Source: JB111 sp049856295 (GTDB lineage Bacteria; Actinomycetota; Actinomycetes; Actinomycetales; Actinomycetaceae). Taken from it: a stretch of 64,000 bases of DNA. The translations under genes and the position numbers were made by a program. Position 1 is the stretch's first letter; the number at the start of each line of letters is the position of its first letter. Shown here one piece after another: positions 16,127-25,753 of the stretch. The notes under the pieces were generated by a model. The model searched no databases, was not told where the DNA came from, and saw only the letters and a program-made list of their open reading frames with translations. The stretch spans positions 62,001-126,000 of the forward strand of contig NZ_JBNDMZ010000005.1 in the NCBI RefSeq assembly GCF_049856295.1, read 5' to 3'.

Positions 16127-16801
16127 ATGAACCCCGTGGAAAATACATCCGGGTCCGGGACGCAGAACCGGCGCGCGCACTCCCCCTCGCGCGCCCAGGT
16201 GCTCGAGCTCGTCCGCCGCAACCGGGGCGTCCGGCTCTCGGCGATCGCGCGGTTCACCGGCCTGCACGAGAACACCGTGCGCGGCCACCTCGAGGCGCTG
16301 CTCGACGAGGGTCTGGTCGAGCGCTCCCGCGGCACCGCGACCGGACGGGGCCGGCCGCCGTGGGTCTGGCGTCCCACCCGTCCCGACGACGCCGGCTACG
16401 CCGGTCTCGCCTCCGCCCTCGCGCGCTCGCTCACCGGCCTGCCGGACGCAGGATCGATCGCGCACGAGGCGGGTCGCGCCTGGGCGGCCGATCTCGAGCC
16501 GGCCGACGACGCGACGAACGCCGACGACGAGACCCGCTCGTCCCCGACCGCGATCGTCGTCGACCTCATGCGCCGGCTCGGCTACGAGCCGCAGCACGAG
16601 GCGGGCACGCCGCGCGTCACGCTGCACTCGTGCCCGCTCCTCGAGGCCGCCGCCGAGACGCCCGAGGTGGTGTGCGCGGTCCACCACGGGCTCGTCCGCG
16701 GGGCGCTCGAGGCGCGGGGCGCCGGGGACGTGCCCACCTCGCTCGAGCCGTTCGCCTCCCCCGGGACGTGCGTGCTGCGGGTCGGCGGCAGCGATGAGTG
16801 A
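16127..16801 (+). CDS. HTH regulator with C-terminal Cys cluster (SufR-like, putative Fe-S sensor)
   Basis: A 224-aa regulator. A winged-helix domain (LSAIARFTGLHENTVRGHL) occupies about residues 25-85. The C-terminal part has Cys in LHSCPLLEAA, PEVVCAVHHG and SPGTCVLRV, the spacing style of SufR-type proteins that bind a [4Fe-4S] cluster. A cluster would make it sensitive to NO or oxygen, which suits the nirK gene downstream. An upstream GTG at 16103 is an alternative start. It overlaps the next gene by 8 bases and is divergent from the DUF2249 gene, so it likely controls both directions. Confidence 0.75.
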   Translation: MNPVENTSGSGTQNRRAHSPSRAQVLELVRRNRGVRLSAIARFTGLHENTVRGHLEALLDEGLVERSRGTATGRGRPPWVWRPTRPDDAGYAGLASALARSLTGLPDAGSIAHEAGRAWAADLEPADDATNADDETRSSPTAIVVDLMRRLGYEPQHEAGTPRVTLHSCPLLEAAAETPEVVCAVHHGLVRGALEARGAGDVPTSLEPFASPGTCVLRVGGSDE

Positions 16802-17993
16802 CGAGACCGCGACGCGCGCCGCTCCGCCCCCGGCAGACCGGCCGGGCACCACGGGGACGGACGGCACGACCCCGGCCCCGCCGGCCGCCCACCCACGGAC
16901 CGCCCGGCCGCTCCCGGCCCGCGCGCTCCTGCTCCTCCCTGGCGGCCTCGCGATGCTCGCGGGGCTCGGCGGCGCGCTCGCCCTGCTCGGTCTCGCACCC
17001 GACCTGCCCGGGGTGCTCGCCGACGAGCACGGCTGGCTGATGACGCTCGGCTTCCTCGGCACGGTCATCGCGCTCGAGCGTTCCGTCGCGCTCGACCGGG
17101 CCTGGGGCTACCTGGCCCCCGCGCTGCTCGGGGCCGGCGGCCTCACCCTGCTCGCCGGGCGCGCGGAGGGGCGCCTGCTCCTCGCGGCCGGTGCCGTCGC
17201 GCTGGCCGTCACCTACCTGCCCCTGTGGCGGCGCACCCGGGACGACGCCGTGCTCGTCCAGCTCCTCGGGGCCGTCCTCGCCGCCGGCGCCGCGATCCTC
17301 GGCGCCCGCGGCATCGGGATGGAGGTGCTCCACCTGTGGCTGGCGGTCTTCGTCGTCGCGACGATCGGGGGCGAGCGGCTCGAGCTCGCCCGCGTCGCCA
17401 TGCCGCGCAGCGCCGGGCGGGTGCTCGTCGGGCTCGTCGGCGCGCTCGCCGCGGCGTGCGCGGTCGCGCTGCTGTGGCCCGCGGTCGGGTTCCCGCTCGC
17501 GGGAGCCGCGACGCTCGGGCTCACGGGTTGGCTCGCGGTCCACGACGTCGCCCGGCGCATGGTCCGCCGGCCGGGTCAGCCCCGCTTCATGGCGGCCGCG
17601 ATGCTCGCCGGGTTCGCCTGGCTCGCGGTCGCGGGGGCGATCTGGCTGCTCGGCCCGCCGGCCGACGCCGCGTACGACGCCGTCATCCACTGCGTGTTCG
17701 TCGGCTTCGCGCTCAGCATGGTGATGGCGCACGCGAGCGTCATCCTGCCCGCCGTCGTCCGCCGCCCGCTGCCCTACCACCGCGCCATGTGGGTGCCCGC
17801 GGGTCTCCTCCACCTCGGGCTGCTCGCGCGGGTGTGGCTCGGCGACGGCATGGGCCTCACCGTGGTCCATCGCATCGGCTCGACGGCCACGGTCGTCGCG
17901 CTCCTCGGTTTCGTCCTGGTCGCCGTGGTCGCGGCCCTCACCACGGGGCGGACCACCGCCCCGCCCCGCACGTCCGAGAGGACCCGTCCGTGA
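16794..17993 (+). CDS. Polytopic membrane protein, NnrS/oxidase-like, of the nirK operon
   Basis: A 399-aa protein with a Pro/Thr-rich N-terminus and about ten to twelve membrane segments. Histidines lie inside or at the edge of helices (DEHGWLMTLGFLG, MEVLHLWLAVF, HCVFVGFALSMVMAHAS). This pattern and the GFALSMVMAHAS segment resemble NnrS and other heme-copper proteins, so heme or copper binding is plausible but unproven. It is translationally coupled to the regulator upstream and to the NirK fusion downstream (GTGA overlap). Its role may be NO handling or electron delivery to NirK. Confidence 0.6.
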   Translation: MSDETATRAAPPPADRPGTTGTDGTTPAPPAAHPRTARPLPARALLLLPGGLAMLAGLGGALALLGLAPDLPGVLADEHGWLMTLGFLGTVIALERSVALDRAWGYLAPALLGAGGLTLLAGRAEGRLLLAAGAVALAVTYLPLWRRTRDDAVLVQLLGAVLAAGAAILGARGIGMEVLHLWLAVFVVATIGGERLELARVAMPRSAGRVLVGLVGALAAACAVALLWPAVGFPLAGAATLGLTGWLAVHDVARRMVRRPGQPRFMAAAMLAGFAWLAVAGAIWLLGPPADAAYDAVIHCVFVGFALSMVMAHASVILPAVVRRPLPYHRAMWVPAGLLHLGLLARVWLGDGMGLTVVHRIGSTATVVALLGFVLVAVVAALTTGRTTAPPRTSERTRP

Positions 17994-20710
17994 GATCCCC
18001 GTCCGCGCGCGGCTTCCGCCCGCTGCGCGACCTGCCCGCGCTCGTCTGGCTCGCCGCACTCGTCGTCGCCGTCCTCGTCCACCCGTGGGTGCCGGCGCCG
18101 CGCTGGCTCATGCTCCACCTCTTCTTCCTCGGTGCGATCACGCACTCGATCCTCGTGTGGAGCGAGTACTTCGCCACCGCGCTGCTGCGGGCCGGGACCG
18201 ACCGCCGCGCGCAGGACCTCCGGCTCGCTCTGAGCAACGGGGGTGCCGCCGTCGTCGTGGCCGGGATCCTCACGGACACCTGGGCGCTCGTCCTCGTCGG
18301 GGCCGCGCTCGTCGCGGCCGCCGTGCTCTGGCACGGGGCCTCGCTCGCCGTCCGGCTGCGCCGGGCGCTCGGGTCCCGGTTCGCGGTCACGGTGCGGTAC
18401 TACCTGGCGGCCGTCGCGTTCCTCGGCGTGGGGGCGACGCTCGGCGTGCTCCTCGCGCGCGACCCGGCCGGGCAGACCTACGACCGGCTCATCCTCGCGC
18501 ACGCCCTCGTCAACGTCCTGGGCTGGATGGGGCTGACGATCCTCGGCACCCTCGTCACCCTGTGGCCGACGATCCTGCGCACCCGCATGCTCGACGGCGC
18601 CGTCACCGTCGCCCGTCGCTCGCTGCTTGTCCTCGCCGGCGGGCTCGCCGTGGCCGCCGCCGGGGCGTTGACCGGCCGGCCCGAGGTCCTCGCGCTCGGC
18701 CTCGCCGGCTACGCGGTCGGCACCGCCTGGTCCGTGGCCCGGATGGTCCGCACCGTGGTGCACAAGCGTCCGACGACGTACGCCGCCTGGTCCGTCGCCG
18801 CCGGCGTCCTGTGGCTGCTCGCGTGCCTCACCTGGCTGGTCGTCGGCGCGCTGCGCGGAATCCCCGGCGACCTCGCGCCCGCCGCGGCCGCGCTCGACGA
18901 GGTCGCCCCCTACCTCGCGGCCGGCACGGGTGCCCAGGTGCTCATCGGCGCGATGTCCTACCTGCTGCCGGTCCAGCTGAGCCGGGGCCCGGCGTCGGCC
19001 CGCGCGGCGAACGCGGCGATGGACCGGGGGGCGGCGCTGCGGGTGGGCGTCGCCAACGCCATGCTCCTCATCTGCGTCCTCCCGGTGCCCTCCGCGGTCC
19101 GGGTCCTCGCCTCGGTCGCCTACCTCGTGGCGATGGCCGCGTTCGTCCCGGTCACGGTCGGGTCCGTCCGCGCCGCGCGTCGCGCGCACACCGGCCCGAC
19201 GGCGACAGGCCCGACGACGACCCCCGCGGTGCCGCCCACCGACCCCGCCCCGGGCGGCACGACCGACGCGGCACGCGTCGGGCTCTCCGCGATGTCCGAC
19301 GGCGCCGCGCCCGCACCCGCCGCCACCTCCGCCTCGCACCGCCCCCAGCTCGCGGGCGTGCTCGTCGCGGTGCTCGGCGTCGTCGTCGCGGGGGTGCTCG
19401 TCGACCCCACCGCGGCCGGGCTCGGCACCGCCTCCGCCTCCTCGGTCCCGGCCAACGGGCGGACGGAGACCGTCGAGGTCGTGGCCGAGGGGATGACCTT
19501 CACCCCGGACCGCATCGAGGTCGAGGCGGGCACCGAGCTGATCCTCGAGGTGACCAATGCCGACGCCGGTCAGGTCCACGACCTCGTCCTGCCGACCGGC
19601 CACTCCACCCCGCGCCTGGCACCGGGCGAGAGCGCCACGCTCGAGGTCGGCGTCGTCGGGGAGTCGTTCGAGGGGTGGTGCTCGATCATCGGTCACCGGC
19701 AGCAGGGCATGACCCTCGACGTCGTCGTCTCCGGCGGGGTGGTGGACGCGTCCACGGGCGATGACGCCGATTCCTCGGCCGCGCACGGCGAGCACGGCTC
19801 GTCCTCCGACGCGTCGGAGAACGCGACCGTCGACCCCGCCGCTGTCCCGTCGGAGGAGTTCGAGGCCCGCGACGCCTCTCTCGAGCCGCTCCCGGAGGAC
19901 CAGGGCCCGGTCACGCACCGGGAGACGTGGTCGATGACGGAGGAGGTGATCGAGGTGGCGCCCGGAGTGACCCAGCAGATGTGGACGTTCGACGGCTCCG
20001 CGCCGGGGCCGACCCTCCACGGCCGGGTCGGCGACACGTTCGAGATCACCATCGTCAACGAGGGGACCATGGGCCACTCGCTCGACTTCCACGCCTCCGA
20101 GGTGGCGCCGGACGGCCCGATGCGCACGATCGCGCCGGGCGAGTCGCTGACCTACACCTTCACCGCGAACCGCTCGGGGGTGTGGATGTACCACTGCGGC
20201 ACGGCGCCGGCCTCGCAGCACATCGCCTCGGGAATGGCGGGCACGGTGGTCATCGAGCCGGAGGGACTGCCGGAGGTCGACCGCAGCTACGTCATCTCCC
20301 AGTCCGAGCTCTACCTCGGCGCCGGGGGCGGCGCGCTCGACACCGAGGCCCTCGCCGCGCAGCGGCCGAGCGCGATGACCTTCAACGGGTACGTCGACCA
20401 GTACCTGCACGACCCGCTCGAGGCCCGGGTCGGCGATCGCGTCCGGTTCTGGGTGATGGACCTGGGCCCGAACCGGCCGACCGCGTTCCACGTCATCGGC
20501 GGCCAGTTCGACACGGTGTGGACCGAGGGCGACTACCTGCTGCGGGACGGCGGTTCCACGGGCGACGGGGGATCGCAGGCCCTCGCGCTCGGCCCCTCCC
20601 AGGGCGGCTTCGTCGAGCTCTCCTTCGCCGAGCCCGGCAGCTACACGGTCGTCACGCACCACATGGTCGACGCCGAGATGGGCGCGCGCGGGATCATCGA
20701 GGTCGAGTGA
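17990..20710 (+). CDS. nirK: Copper nitrite reductase NirK fused to a membrane domain and an extra cupredoxin
   Basis: A 906-aa protein in three parts. Residues 1-400 are a polytopic membrane domain with His in MLHLFFLGAITHSI and LILAHALVNVLGW. Residues about 490-590 form a cupredoxin with type-1 ligands in VHDLVLPT, WCSIIGHR and GMTL. Residues 650-906 are NirK: MGHSLDFHAS supplies a type-1 His, the catalytic Asp and a type-2 His. MYHCGTAPASQH and ASGMAG give the other type-1 ligands and a type-2 His, AFHVIGG the catalytic His, and THHMVDAE the last type-2 His. NirK reduces nitrite to NO. The chain suggests electrons passing from membrane to cupredoxin to NirK. The GTG start overlaps the preceding gene by four bases. 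Confidence 0.93.
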   Translation: MRSPSARGFRPLRDLPALVWLAALVVAVLVHPWVPAPRWLMLHLFFLGAITHSILVWSEYFATALLRAGTDRRAQDLRLALSNGGAAVVVAGILTDTWALVLVGAALVAAAVLWHGASLAVRLRRALGSRFAVTVRYYLAAVAFLGVGATLGVLLARDPAGQTYDRLILAHALVNVLGWMGLTILGTLVTLWPTILRTRMLDGAVTVARRSLLVLAGGLAVAAAGALTGRPEVLALGLAGYAVGTAWSVARMVRTVVHKRPTTYAAWSVAAGVLWLLACLTWLVVGALRGIPGDLAPAAAALDEVAPYLAAGTGAQVLIGAMSYLLPVQLSRGPASARAANAAMDRGAALRVGVANAMLLICVLPVPSAVRVLASVAYLVAMAAFVPVTVGSVRAARRAHTGPTATGPTTTPAVPPTDPAPGGTTDAARVGLSAMSDGAAPAPAATSASHRPQLAGVLVAVLGVVVAGVLVDPTAAGLGTASASSVPANGRTETVEVVAEGMTFTPDRIEVEAGTELILEVTNADAGQVHDLVLPTGHSTPRLAPGESATLEVGVVGESFEGWCSIIGHRQQGMTLDVVVSGGVVDASTGDDADSSAAHGEHGSSSDASENATVDPAAVPSEEFEARDASLEPLPEDQGPVTHRETWSMTEEVIEVAPGVTQQMWTFDGSAPGPTLHGRVGDTFEITIVNEGTMGHSLDFHASEVAPDGPMRTIAPGESLTYTFTANRSGVWMYHCGTAPASQHIASGMAGTVVIEPEGLPEVDRSYVISQSELYLGAGGGALDTEALAAQRPSAMTFNGYVDQYLHDPLEARVGDRVRFWVMDLGPNRPTAFHVIGGQFDTVWTEGDYLLRDGGSTGDGGSQALALGPSQGGFVELSFAEPGSYTVVTHHMVDAEMGARGIIEVE

Positions 20711-20745
20711 CGGCGAGGCGGATCGCCGCCGAGACCGCACGAGCG

Positions 20746-21414
20746 TCAGCCGTCGCCGCCCCCCGGGGTGACGAGCCCGGACTCGTAGGCGAGGACGACG
20801 AGCTGCGAACGGTCCCGGGCGGCGAGCCGGGCGAGGAGCCGGCTGACGTACGTGCGCGCGGTCGCGGGAGAGATGAGCAGGGCGGCGCCGATCTCGGCGT
20901 TGGACTCCCCCAGTCCCACCCGGGCCAGGACCTCGCGCTCCCGGGCGGTCAGTCCGTCGAGGAGCGCGGGCCGCACGTCACCGGCCGTCCCGCGGGCGAC
21001 GTGCGCCAGGAGGGTCGTCGTCACCGCCGGCGAGAGCAGCGCCTCCCCGCCCGCGACGACCCGCACGGCCTCGCGCAGATCGGTCGGCGACACGTCCTTG
21101 AGGAGGTAGCCCGACGCGCCCGCGCGGACCGCGGCGAGCACGTCCGCGTCGTCGTCGAAGGTGGTGAGCACGACGACACGGACGTCGCTCAGGCGGGAGT
21201 CGGCCACGACCTGTGCCGTGGCCGCGATGCCGTCGAGCCGGGGCATCCGGATGTCCATGAGCACGACGTCGGGGGCGCGGGTCCGGACGGCGGCCATGCC
21301 GTCGAGGCCGTCGGCGGCCTCCGCGACCACCTCGATGTCGCCGTCCCGCTCGAGGAGGGAGCGCAGGCCGGTGCGGACCAGCTCCTGGTCGTCGACCTGG
21401 ACGACGCGGATCAC
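20746..21414 (-). CDS. NarL/LuxR-type response regulator
   Basis: A 222-aa two-component regulator. The receiver domain has the acidic pair in VVQVDDQELV, the phosphorylatable Asp in VVLMDIRMP near residue 53, and the Thr and Lys switch residues in VVLTTFDDD and GYLLKDVSP. A LuxR-type HTH (LTAREREVLARVGLGESNAE) occupies about residues 150-210. The GTG start overlaps the kinase stop (GTGA), so the pair is co-translated. It converges on nirK with a 35-base gap, but nothing in the sequence shows that it regulates that operon. Confidence 0.93.
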   Translation of the reverse strand: MIRVVQVDDQELVRTGLRSLLERDGDIEVVAEAADGLDGMAAVRTRAPDVVLMDIRMPRLDGIAATAQVVADSRLSDVRVVVLTTFDDDADVLAAVRAGASGYLLKDVSPTDLREAVRVVAGGEALLSPAVTTTLLAHVARGTAGDVRPALLDGLTAREREVLARVGLGESNAEIGAALLISPATARTYVSRLLARLAARDRSQLVVLAYESGLVTPGGGDG

Positions 21415-22634
21415 GTGAGCCTCGCCGGGACGCGTGCCACGACGACGAACCCCTCGCCGGGCGCGGACGAGGTGGTGAGCGAACCGCCCAGGAGGCGGAG
21501 CCGTTCGGCCATGCCGGTAAGGCCGTAGCCGGCGGTGACCTCGGCGGCGCCCACGCCGTCGTCGGCCACCGTGAGCTCCAGGGTCCCGCCGGCGAGACGG
21601 GCGCGCACCGTGACCGTGCGCGCGCGGGCGTGGCGGAGCACGTTCGTCAGCGCCTCCTGCACCACCCGGTAGCCCGCCGTGTCGACCGGCCCGGACAGCT
21701 CGGCGACATCGACGACGACGTCCGCCGACACGTCGATCCCGGCCTGGCGCGCACGCTCGACGAGCGGGCCGATCGCGTCCAGCGAGAGCACCTCGCGCCG
21801 ACGATCCTCCGCGCGCAGGACGCGCACCATCGTCCGCAGCTCTCCGAGCGCACGCGCGCCCTCGTCGCGGATCTGGGCGAGGGCGTGGCCGGCGTCGGAC
21901 ACGTCGGGTGCCTGCCGGTCGGCGGCGCCGACGCCCGGCGGACGGGGCGTGGTGGAGCGGACCTCGCCGTCGTCCCGCCCGAGAGCCTCCAGCCCCACGC
22001 TCGCATGGAGGGTGATCGCCGAGAGCGCGTGGCCCACCGTGTCGTGCAGGTCGCGGGAGATCCGGTCACGCTCGACCTGGACCTGCATCCGTCCCTCGCG
22101 TTCGAGCTGCTCACGGGTCATCTCGGCGATCCGCGCCTGCTGCTCCGCCCGCGCCCGCCCCGCGCGCACCCCGTACCCGAGTGCGATCGCGCCGCCGATG
22201 AGAGCGAGGTTGGCGACCGACTCGTACCCGAGGACGTAACCCGCCGGGCGGGGATCGTCCCGGAGCCGGAAGAGCTGCGCGACGACGAGGACGACGGACC
22301 CGCAGGCGATCGAGGCGCGGGTCGCCCCCGCCTCGGCGGCCGAGTACAGCGCACCCAGGATCGGGACGGCCACCCCGATCACCGGCAGGTCGGCCGCGTA
22401 GTAGCCGAACGTGCCCAGGGCGCTGACGACCAGGACGCCCACGGGAAACCGACGGCGCAGGAGGAGGACCGCACCGAACCCGACGGCGAACAGGTGCGCC
22501 AGCGGCCGCGGCGCGCCGCCCCGCACCGGCTCGGCGAGCGCGACGATCATGACGAGGGCCGCGGAGACCCCCACCGCGAGCAGCAGGTCGACGACCCGGG
22601 GCGCGGGTCTCGCCGAGACCGTGGCGCCCGTCAT
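21411..22634 (-). CDS. NarL-type sensor histidine kinase
   Basis: A 407-aa membrane kinase with about five N-terminal membrane segments (to residue 155), a short coiled coil, a HisKA_3 dimerisation and phosphoacceptor helix with the His in DRISRDLHDTVGHALSAIT, and a C-terminal HATPase (LTNVLRHA, VADDGVGA, GLTGMAERL). An insert rich in Gly/Pro/Ser lies between the DHp helices. No extracytoplasmic sensor domain is evident, so it may sense a membrane or cytoplasmic signal. It is coupled to the response regulator. Confidence 0.92.
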   Translation of the reverse strand: MTGATVSARPAPRVVDLLLAVGVSAALVMIVALAEPVRGGAPRPLAHLFAVGFGAVLLLRRRFPVGVLVVSALGTFGYYAADLPVIGVAVPILGALYSAAEAGATRASIACGSVVLVVAQLFRLRDDPRPAGYVLGYESVANLALIGGAIALGYGVRAGRARAEQQARIAEMTREQLEREGRMQVQVERDRISRDLHDTVGHALSAITLHASVGLEALGRDDGEVRSTTPRPPGVGAADRQAPDVSDAGHALAQIRDEGARALGELRTMVRVLRAEDRRREVLSLDAIGPLVERARQAGIDVSADVVVDVAELSGPVDTAGYRVVQEALTNVLRHARARTVTVRARLAGGTLELTVADDGVGAAEVTAGYGLTGMAERLRLLGGSLTTSSAPGEGFVVVARVPARLT

Positions 22635-22789
22635 CCCGTCAGCCTAGGCAGCCGTGCCCCGTTCCGGGATCGGCCGCAGGGCGGACAGCGGTGTCGCCTC
22701 CGGACGTCCGGCGTCGTCGTCGGAGCACGACGGGACGAGCGTCCCGGTGCGGACGCGGGTCCCGGGACGCCGTCCCTAGCGTCGCGACC

Positions 22790-23245
22790 ATGAACACTCA
22801 CCACGCATCACGGTCCTCGGCGGACGGTCCCACGCGACCCTGGCACGCCGGCATCGGCTGGTTCCTCGCCGTCGGGCTCGGCCTGTTCGGGCTCGTGCGC
22901 CCGCTCGCCCGGATCGTCACCGGCCAGGCCGAGGTCGAGACCGGTGCCGCGCTCCCGATCGGCGCCACCGTGCTCGTCACCGTCGTCTGGGTCGCGGTCG
23001 TGGGACTGGGCCGGACGCGGCGCCCCTTCGCCACGCTCGTCGTCACGGGACTCGTCTACGCGGTGGCGTCGATCCTGCTCAGCGGGATCCTGTCGCCCCT
23101 TCTCGACGGCCGGCTCGACGGGCCGCTGGCGAACCCGATCGCCATCGTCCCCGTGCTTGCGGTCAACGCCGGTTGGGGTGCGGTCGCCGGTCTCCTGGCC
23201 CTCGCCGTGCGCTCGACCCGGGACGACGCCGAGGTACGGCGCTGA
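22790..23245 (+). CDS. Small membrane protein of unknown function
   Basis: A 151-aa protein with four predicted membrane segments, starting MNTHHASRSSADGPTRPWHA and ending in a short basic-acidic tail. I do not recognise a domain. The ATG at 22790 is favoured over the in-frame ATG at 22691 because conserved-looking hydrophobic sequence starts after it. It is divergent from the kinase gene. The 226-base stretch after it (23,246-23,471) shows no gene. Confidence 0.65.
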   Translation: MNTHHASRSSADGPTRPWHAGIGWFLAVGLGLFGLVRPLARIVTGQAEVETGAALPIGATVLVTVVWVAVVGLGRTRRPFATLVVTGLVYAVASILLSGILSPLLDGRLDGPLANPIAIVPVLAVNAGWGAVAGLLALAVRSTRDDAEVRR

Positions 23246-23471
23246 CCCCACGGGGCCGCCGCACGGTCGTCGTCCGAAGGACCGCACCGCGCGGTACGTC
23301 CTCCTGCACCCGTCGCGAGGGACGGCGTCCGGACGCGCGACGACGCCCCGGCGGTAGTCGGCGGAGTCCGCCGGAGCGTCGCGCTGGTGCGGTCGGTCGG
23401 TGACGGGAGCGGACCGTCACCGGGCCCCGACCGCGGACGGGAGGGAGCGATGAGGCCCTCCCGGGCTGGGG

Positions 23472-24725
23472 TCAGGCGCGGGGGTTCCACTCCCCGCGCG
23501 CGACGGCGGGCACGTAGTCCGTCAGCTCGAACGGGAAGCGCACCGTCTGGCCGGTCTCGGCCGAGTGGTAGGCCGCCATGAGCAGGCGGACGACGTCGAG
23601 GCCCGTGCGGAGGTTCTCCACCGGCTGGCGACCCGCGAGGAAGTCCGACGCGAACGTGGCGTTCTCCCCGGTGTAGCCGTAGGTGACGGACTCGTCCGAG
23701 ACGATCGGCATGAGGCCCTGCTCGGCGTTCTGCTTCTCGACCATGTCCTCGCCCTCGGCCTGGATCAGCGCGCGGGAGAGGAAGATCTGCGACTCGGTCG
23801 ACAGGGTGTCCGACTTCATCGAGTACTCGGGGCCGAGCAGCTCGAACGACAGCCGCAGGCCGGCGCCGACGTAGCTCCACGAGGTCGTGGCCTCGACGAC
23901 CACGGGCTCGCCGTCGCCGTTGACGAACTCGAAGACGGCGTGGGCGTAGTCCTCGCTCGGGGTCTTCGTGTAGTCGACGACCCCCGGGTACGTGTCCGAG
24001 AGCTGCTTGGCGTACGCGGCGCGGCCCCACTTGAGGGACGCGATGGTCGCGGTCACCGAGACCGGGGTCAGCCACTCGGCGGAGTCCTTGCCGGGGGGCG
24101 TGAGCAGGAACCGGCCGGACTCGACCGAGTGGCACATCATGTCGTTGAGGACGCCGCCGCCCTCGTCGGCGCCGTTCCAGAACCACGTGTTGTGCGGGCC
24201 GGAGTGCTCCTCGGCGGCGCGCGCGAGGTAGGGCGTGCCGGCCACGGAGGCGCCGCGGTTCCACAGCAGCTCGTGCGCCCGGGTGATGCTCGGGGAGAAG
24301 ACCTGGTTCTCGAGGTAGCCGTGCAGCAGGCCCGCGCCCTCGACGAGCTCGAGGACCTGGACGGCCTCCTCGATCGTGCGGCCGAGCGGCTTCTCGATGG
24401 CGATCGCCTTGAGCTCCGCACGCCCGGACGTCACCTCCTCGGTGATCGCGCGGACGACCTCGAGGCGGGTGAAGTTCGGCGTGAGGACCCACACCGCGTC
24501 GACGCGGGGGTCGCGCACGAGGGCGGCGACGTCGTCGTGCACCGCGACGTCCGACCCGACGCCGGTGGCCTCGGCCTTCTCCGCGAGGGCCTGGGCGGAG
24601 GCGCGCGTCCGGGAGGTGACGGCGACGATGTCGGCGTCCCGGACTCCCTGCCACGAGTCGACGTGGAAGTTGCCGATGAATCCCGCCCCGACGATTCCGA
24701 CGCCGAGGGTGGTGCGCTGGGACAT
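23472..24725 (-). CDS. Gfo/Idh/MocA family dehydrogenase
   Basis: A 417-aa NAD(P)-dependent oxidoreductase with the N-terminal Rossmann motif GIVGAGFIGNFHVDSWQ and the family EKP signature in IAIEKPLGR, whose Lys is catalytic. The C-terminal alpha/beta domain is complete. Family substrates include inositols, glucose-fructose and other sugars or cyclitols. It is the last gene after a complete sugar-type ABC transporter on the same strand (32-base gap), so it probably oxidises the imported compound. Confidence 0.92.
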   Translation of the reverse strand: MSQRTTLGVGIVGAGFIGNFHVDSWQGVRDADIVAVTSRTRASAQALAEKAEATGVGSDVAVHDDVAALVRDPRVDAVWVLTPNFTRLEVVRAITEEVTSGRAELKAIAIEKPLGRTIEEAVQVLELVEGAGLLHGYLENQVFSPSITRAHELLWNRGASVAGTPYLARAAEEHSGPHNTWFWNGADEGGGVLNDMMCHSVESGRFLLTPPGKDSAEWLTPVSVTATIASLKWGRAAYAKQLSDTYPGVVDYTKTPSEDYAHAVFEFVNGDGEPVVVEATTSWSYVGAGLRLSFELLGPEYSMKSDTLSTESQIFLSRALIQAEGEDMVEKQNAEQGLMPIVSDESVTYGYTGENATFASDFLAGRQPVENLRTGLDVVRLLMAAYHSAETGQTVRFPFELTDYVPAVARGEWNPRA

Positions 24726-24757
24726 GATGGATCTCCTTGTGAGGTCTGTCGTGGTGG

Positions 24758-25753
24758 TCAGGAACGGAGCCGGCGTTGGCGTCCGAACAGGGCGAGGATG
24801 GACAGCAGGACGAGGCCGGTGATGATGGTCCGCCAGGACTCAGGGATCCGCACGGTGGTGAGGAAGCTCTGCAGGAACTGCAGGAGGACCGCGCCCACCG
24901 CGGTGCCGGCGTAGCCACCGATGCCGCCGGCGGCGAGCGTGCCGCCGATGATGACGGCCGCGACGGTGGTGAGCGTGTAGTCGTCGGCGAGATTGAGCAG
25001 GACGGACTCGTTGTAGCCCAGGAGCATGAGCCCGCCGACGACCGCGAACGCGCCGGAGGCGGCGTAGGCGCCGATGACCGTGCGGTTGACCGGCAGGCCC
25101 GAGAGCCGCGCGGCCCGACGGTTCGTGCCGACCGCGTAGAGATTCCAGCCGTACGAGGTCCGCCGCAGCAGCAGGGTGACGATGACGATGAGGGCGATCC
25201 ACACGTAGACCACGCCCGGGACACCGAGGAACCAGCGGGTGTTGACGAGGCTCGTGAGGGCCGGTGCGCTGCGGCCCTCCGCGACGCCCTGGGTGTAGGC
25301 GAGCGAGAGGCCGCCGGCCACACCCATCATCCCGAGCGTCATGACGAACGGCGGGAGCCGCAGGGCGACGATGCCGAGGCCGTTGATCGCTCCGAGGCCG
25401 GCACCGAGGGCGACCGGGATGAGGATGCCGAGCAGGAGGTTGGAGTTGTCCCCGTCCATCACCCGCGCCCCGACGATCGCGCCGAAGGTGGCAACCGCGC
25501 CGACCGAGAGGTCGATGCCGGTGTTGCCGGACAGGATGACGATGGTCTGGCCGATCGCCATGATCCCGAGGAAGCTCGCCACGCGGAGCATCGAGATGAT
25601 CTGGCCGTAGCTCGCGAAGCCCGGCGAGACGAGCTGGCCGACCACGAGGATGGCGATCGCCGCGATGGCGGCGACGACGATGGGCTGACGGAGAGCCGTC
25701 ACGAGCCGTGCCCGCAGGTCGCCGTCAGAGGTCAGGTCAGTCGCGGTGCTCAT
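24758..25753 (-). CDS. ABC transporter permease, ribose/autoinducer-2 (RbsC) family
   Basis: A 331-aa inner-membrane permease with about ten segments and the family motifs IGQTIVILSGNTGIDLSVG and AAVIIGGTLAAGGIGGYAGT. The ATG overlaps the stop of the other permease by four bases (ATGA). It should form a heterodimer with that permease and work with the ATPase at 26,763-28,289 and the binding protein at 28,399-29,478. Confidence 0.93.
   Translation of the reverse strand: MSTATDLTSDGDLRARLVTALRQPIVVAAIAAIAILVVGQLVSPGFASYGQIISMLRVASFLGIMAIGQTIVILSGNTGIDLSVGAVATFGAIVGARVMDGDNSNLLLGILIPVALGAGLGAINGLGIVALRLPPFVMTLGMMGVAGGLSLAYTQGVAEGRSAPALTSLVNTRWFLGVPGVVYVWIALIVIVTLLLRRTSYGWNLYAVGTNRRAARLSGLPVNRTVIGAYAASGAFAVVGGLMLLGYNESVLLNLADDYTLTTVAAVIIGGTLAAGGIGGYAGTAVGAVLLQFLQSFLTTVRIPESWRTIITGLVLLSILALFGRQRRLRS

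Noticed and set aside
17774..20740. Long minus-strand open frame of 988 codons opposite the nirK fusion
   Set aside because: Shadow of the real gene; Asp/Arg/Gly-rich sequence with no domain, while the plus strand has all copper ligands.
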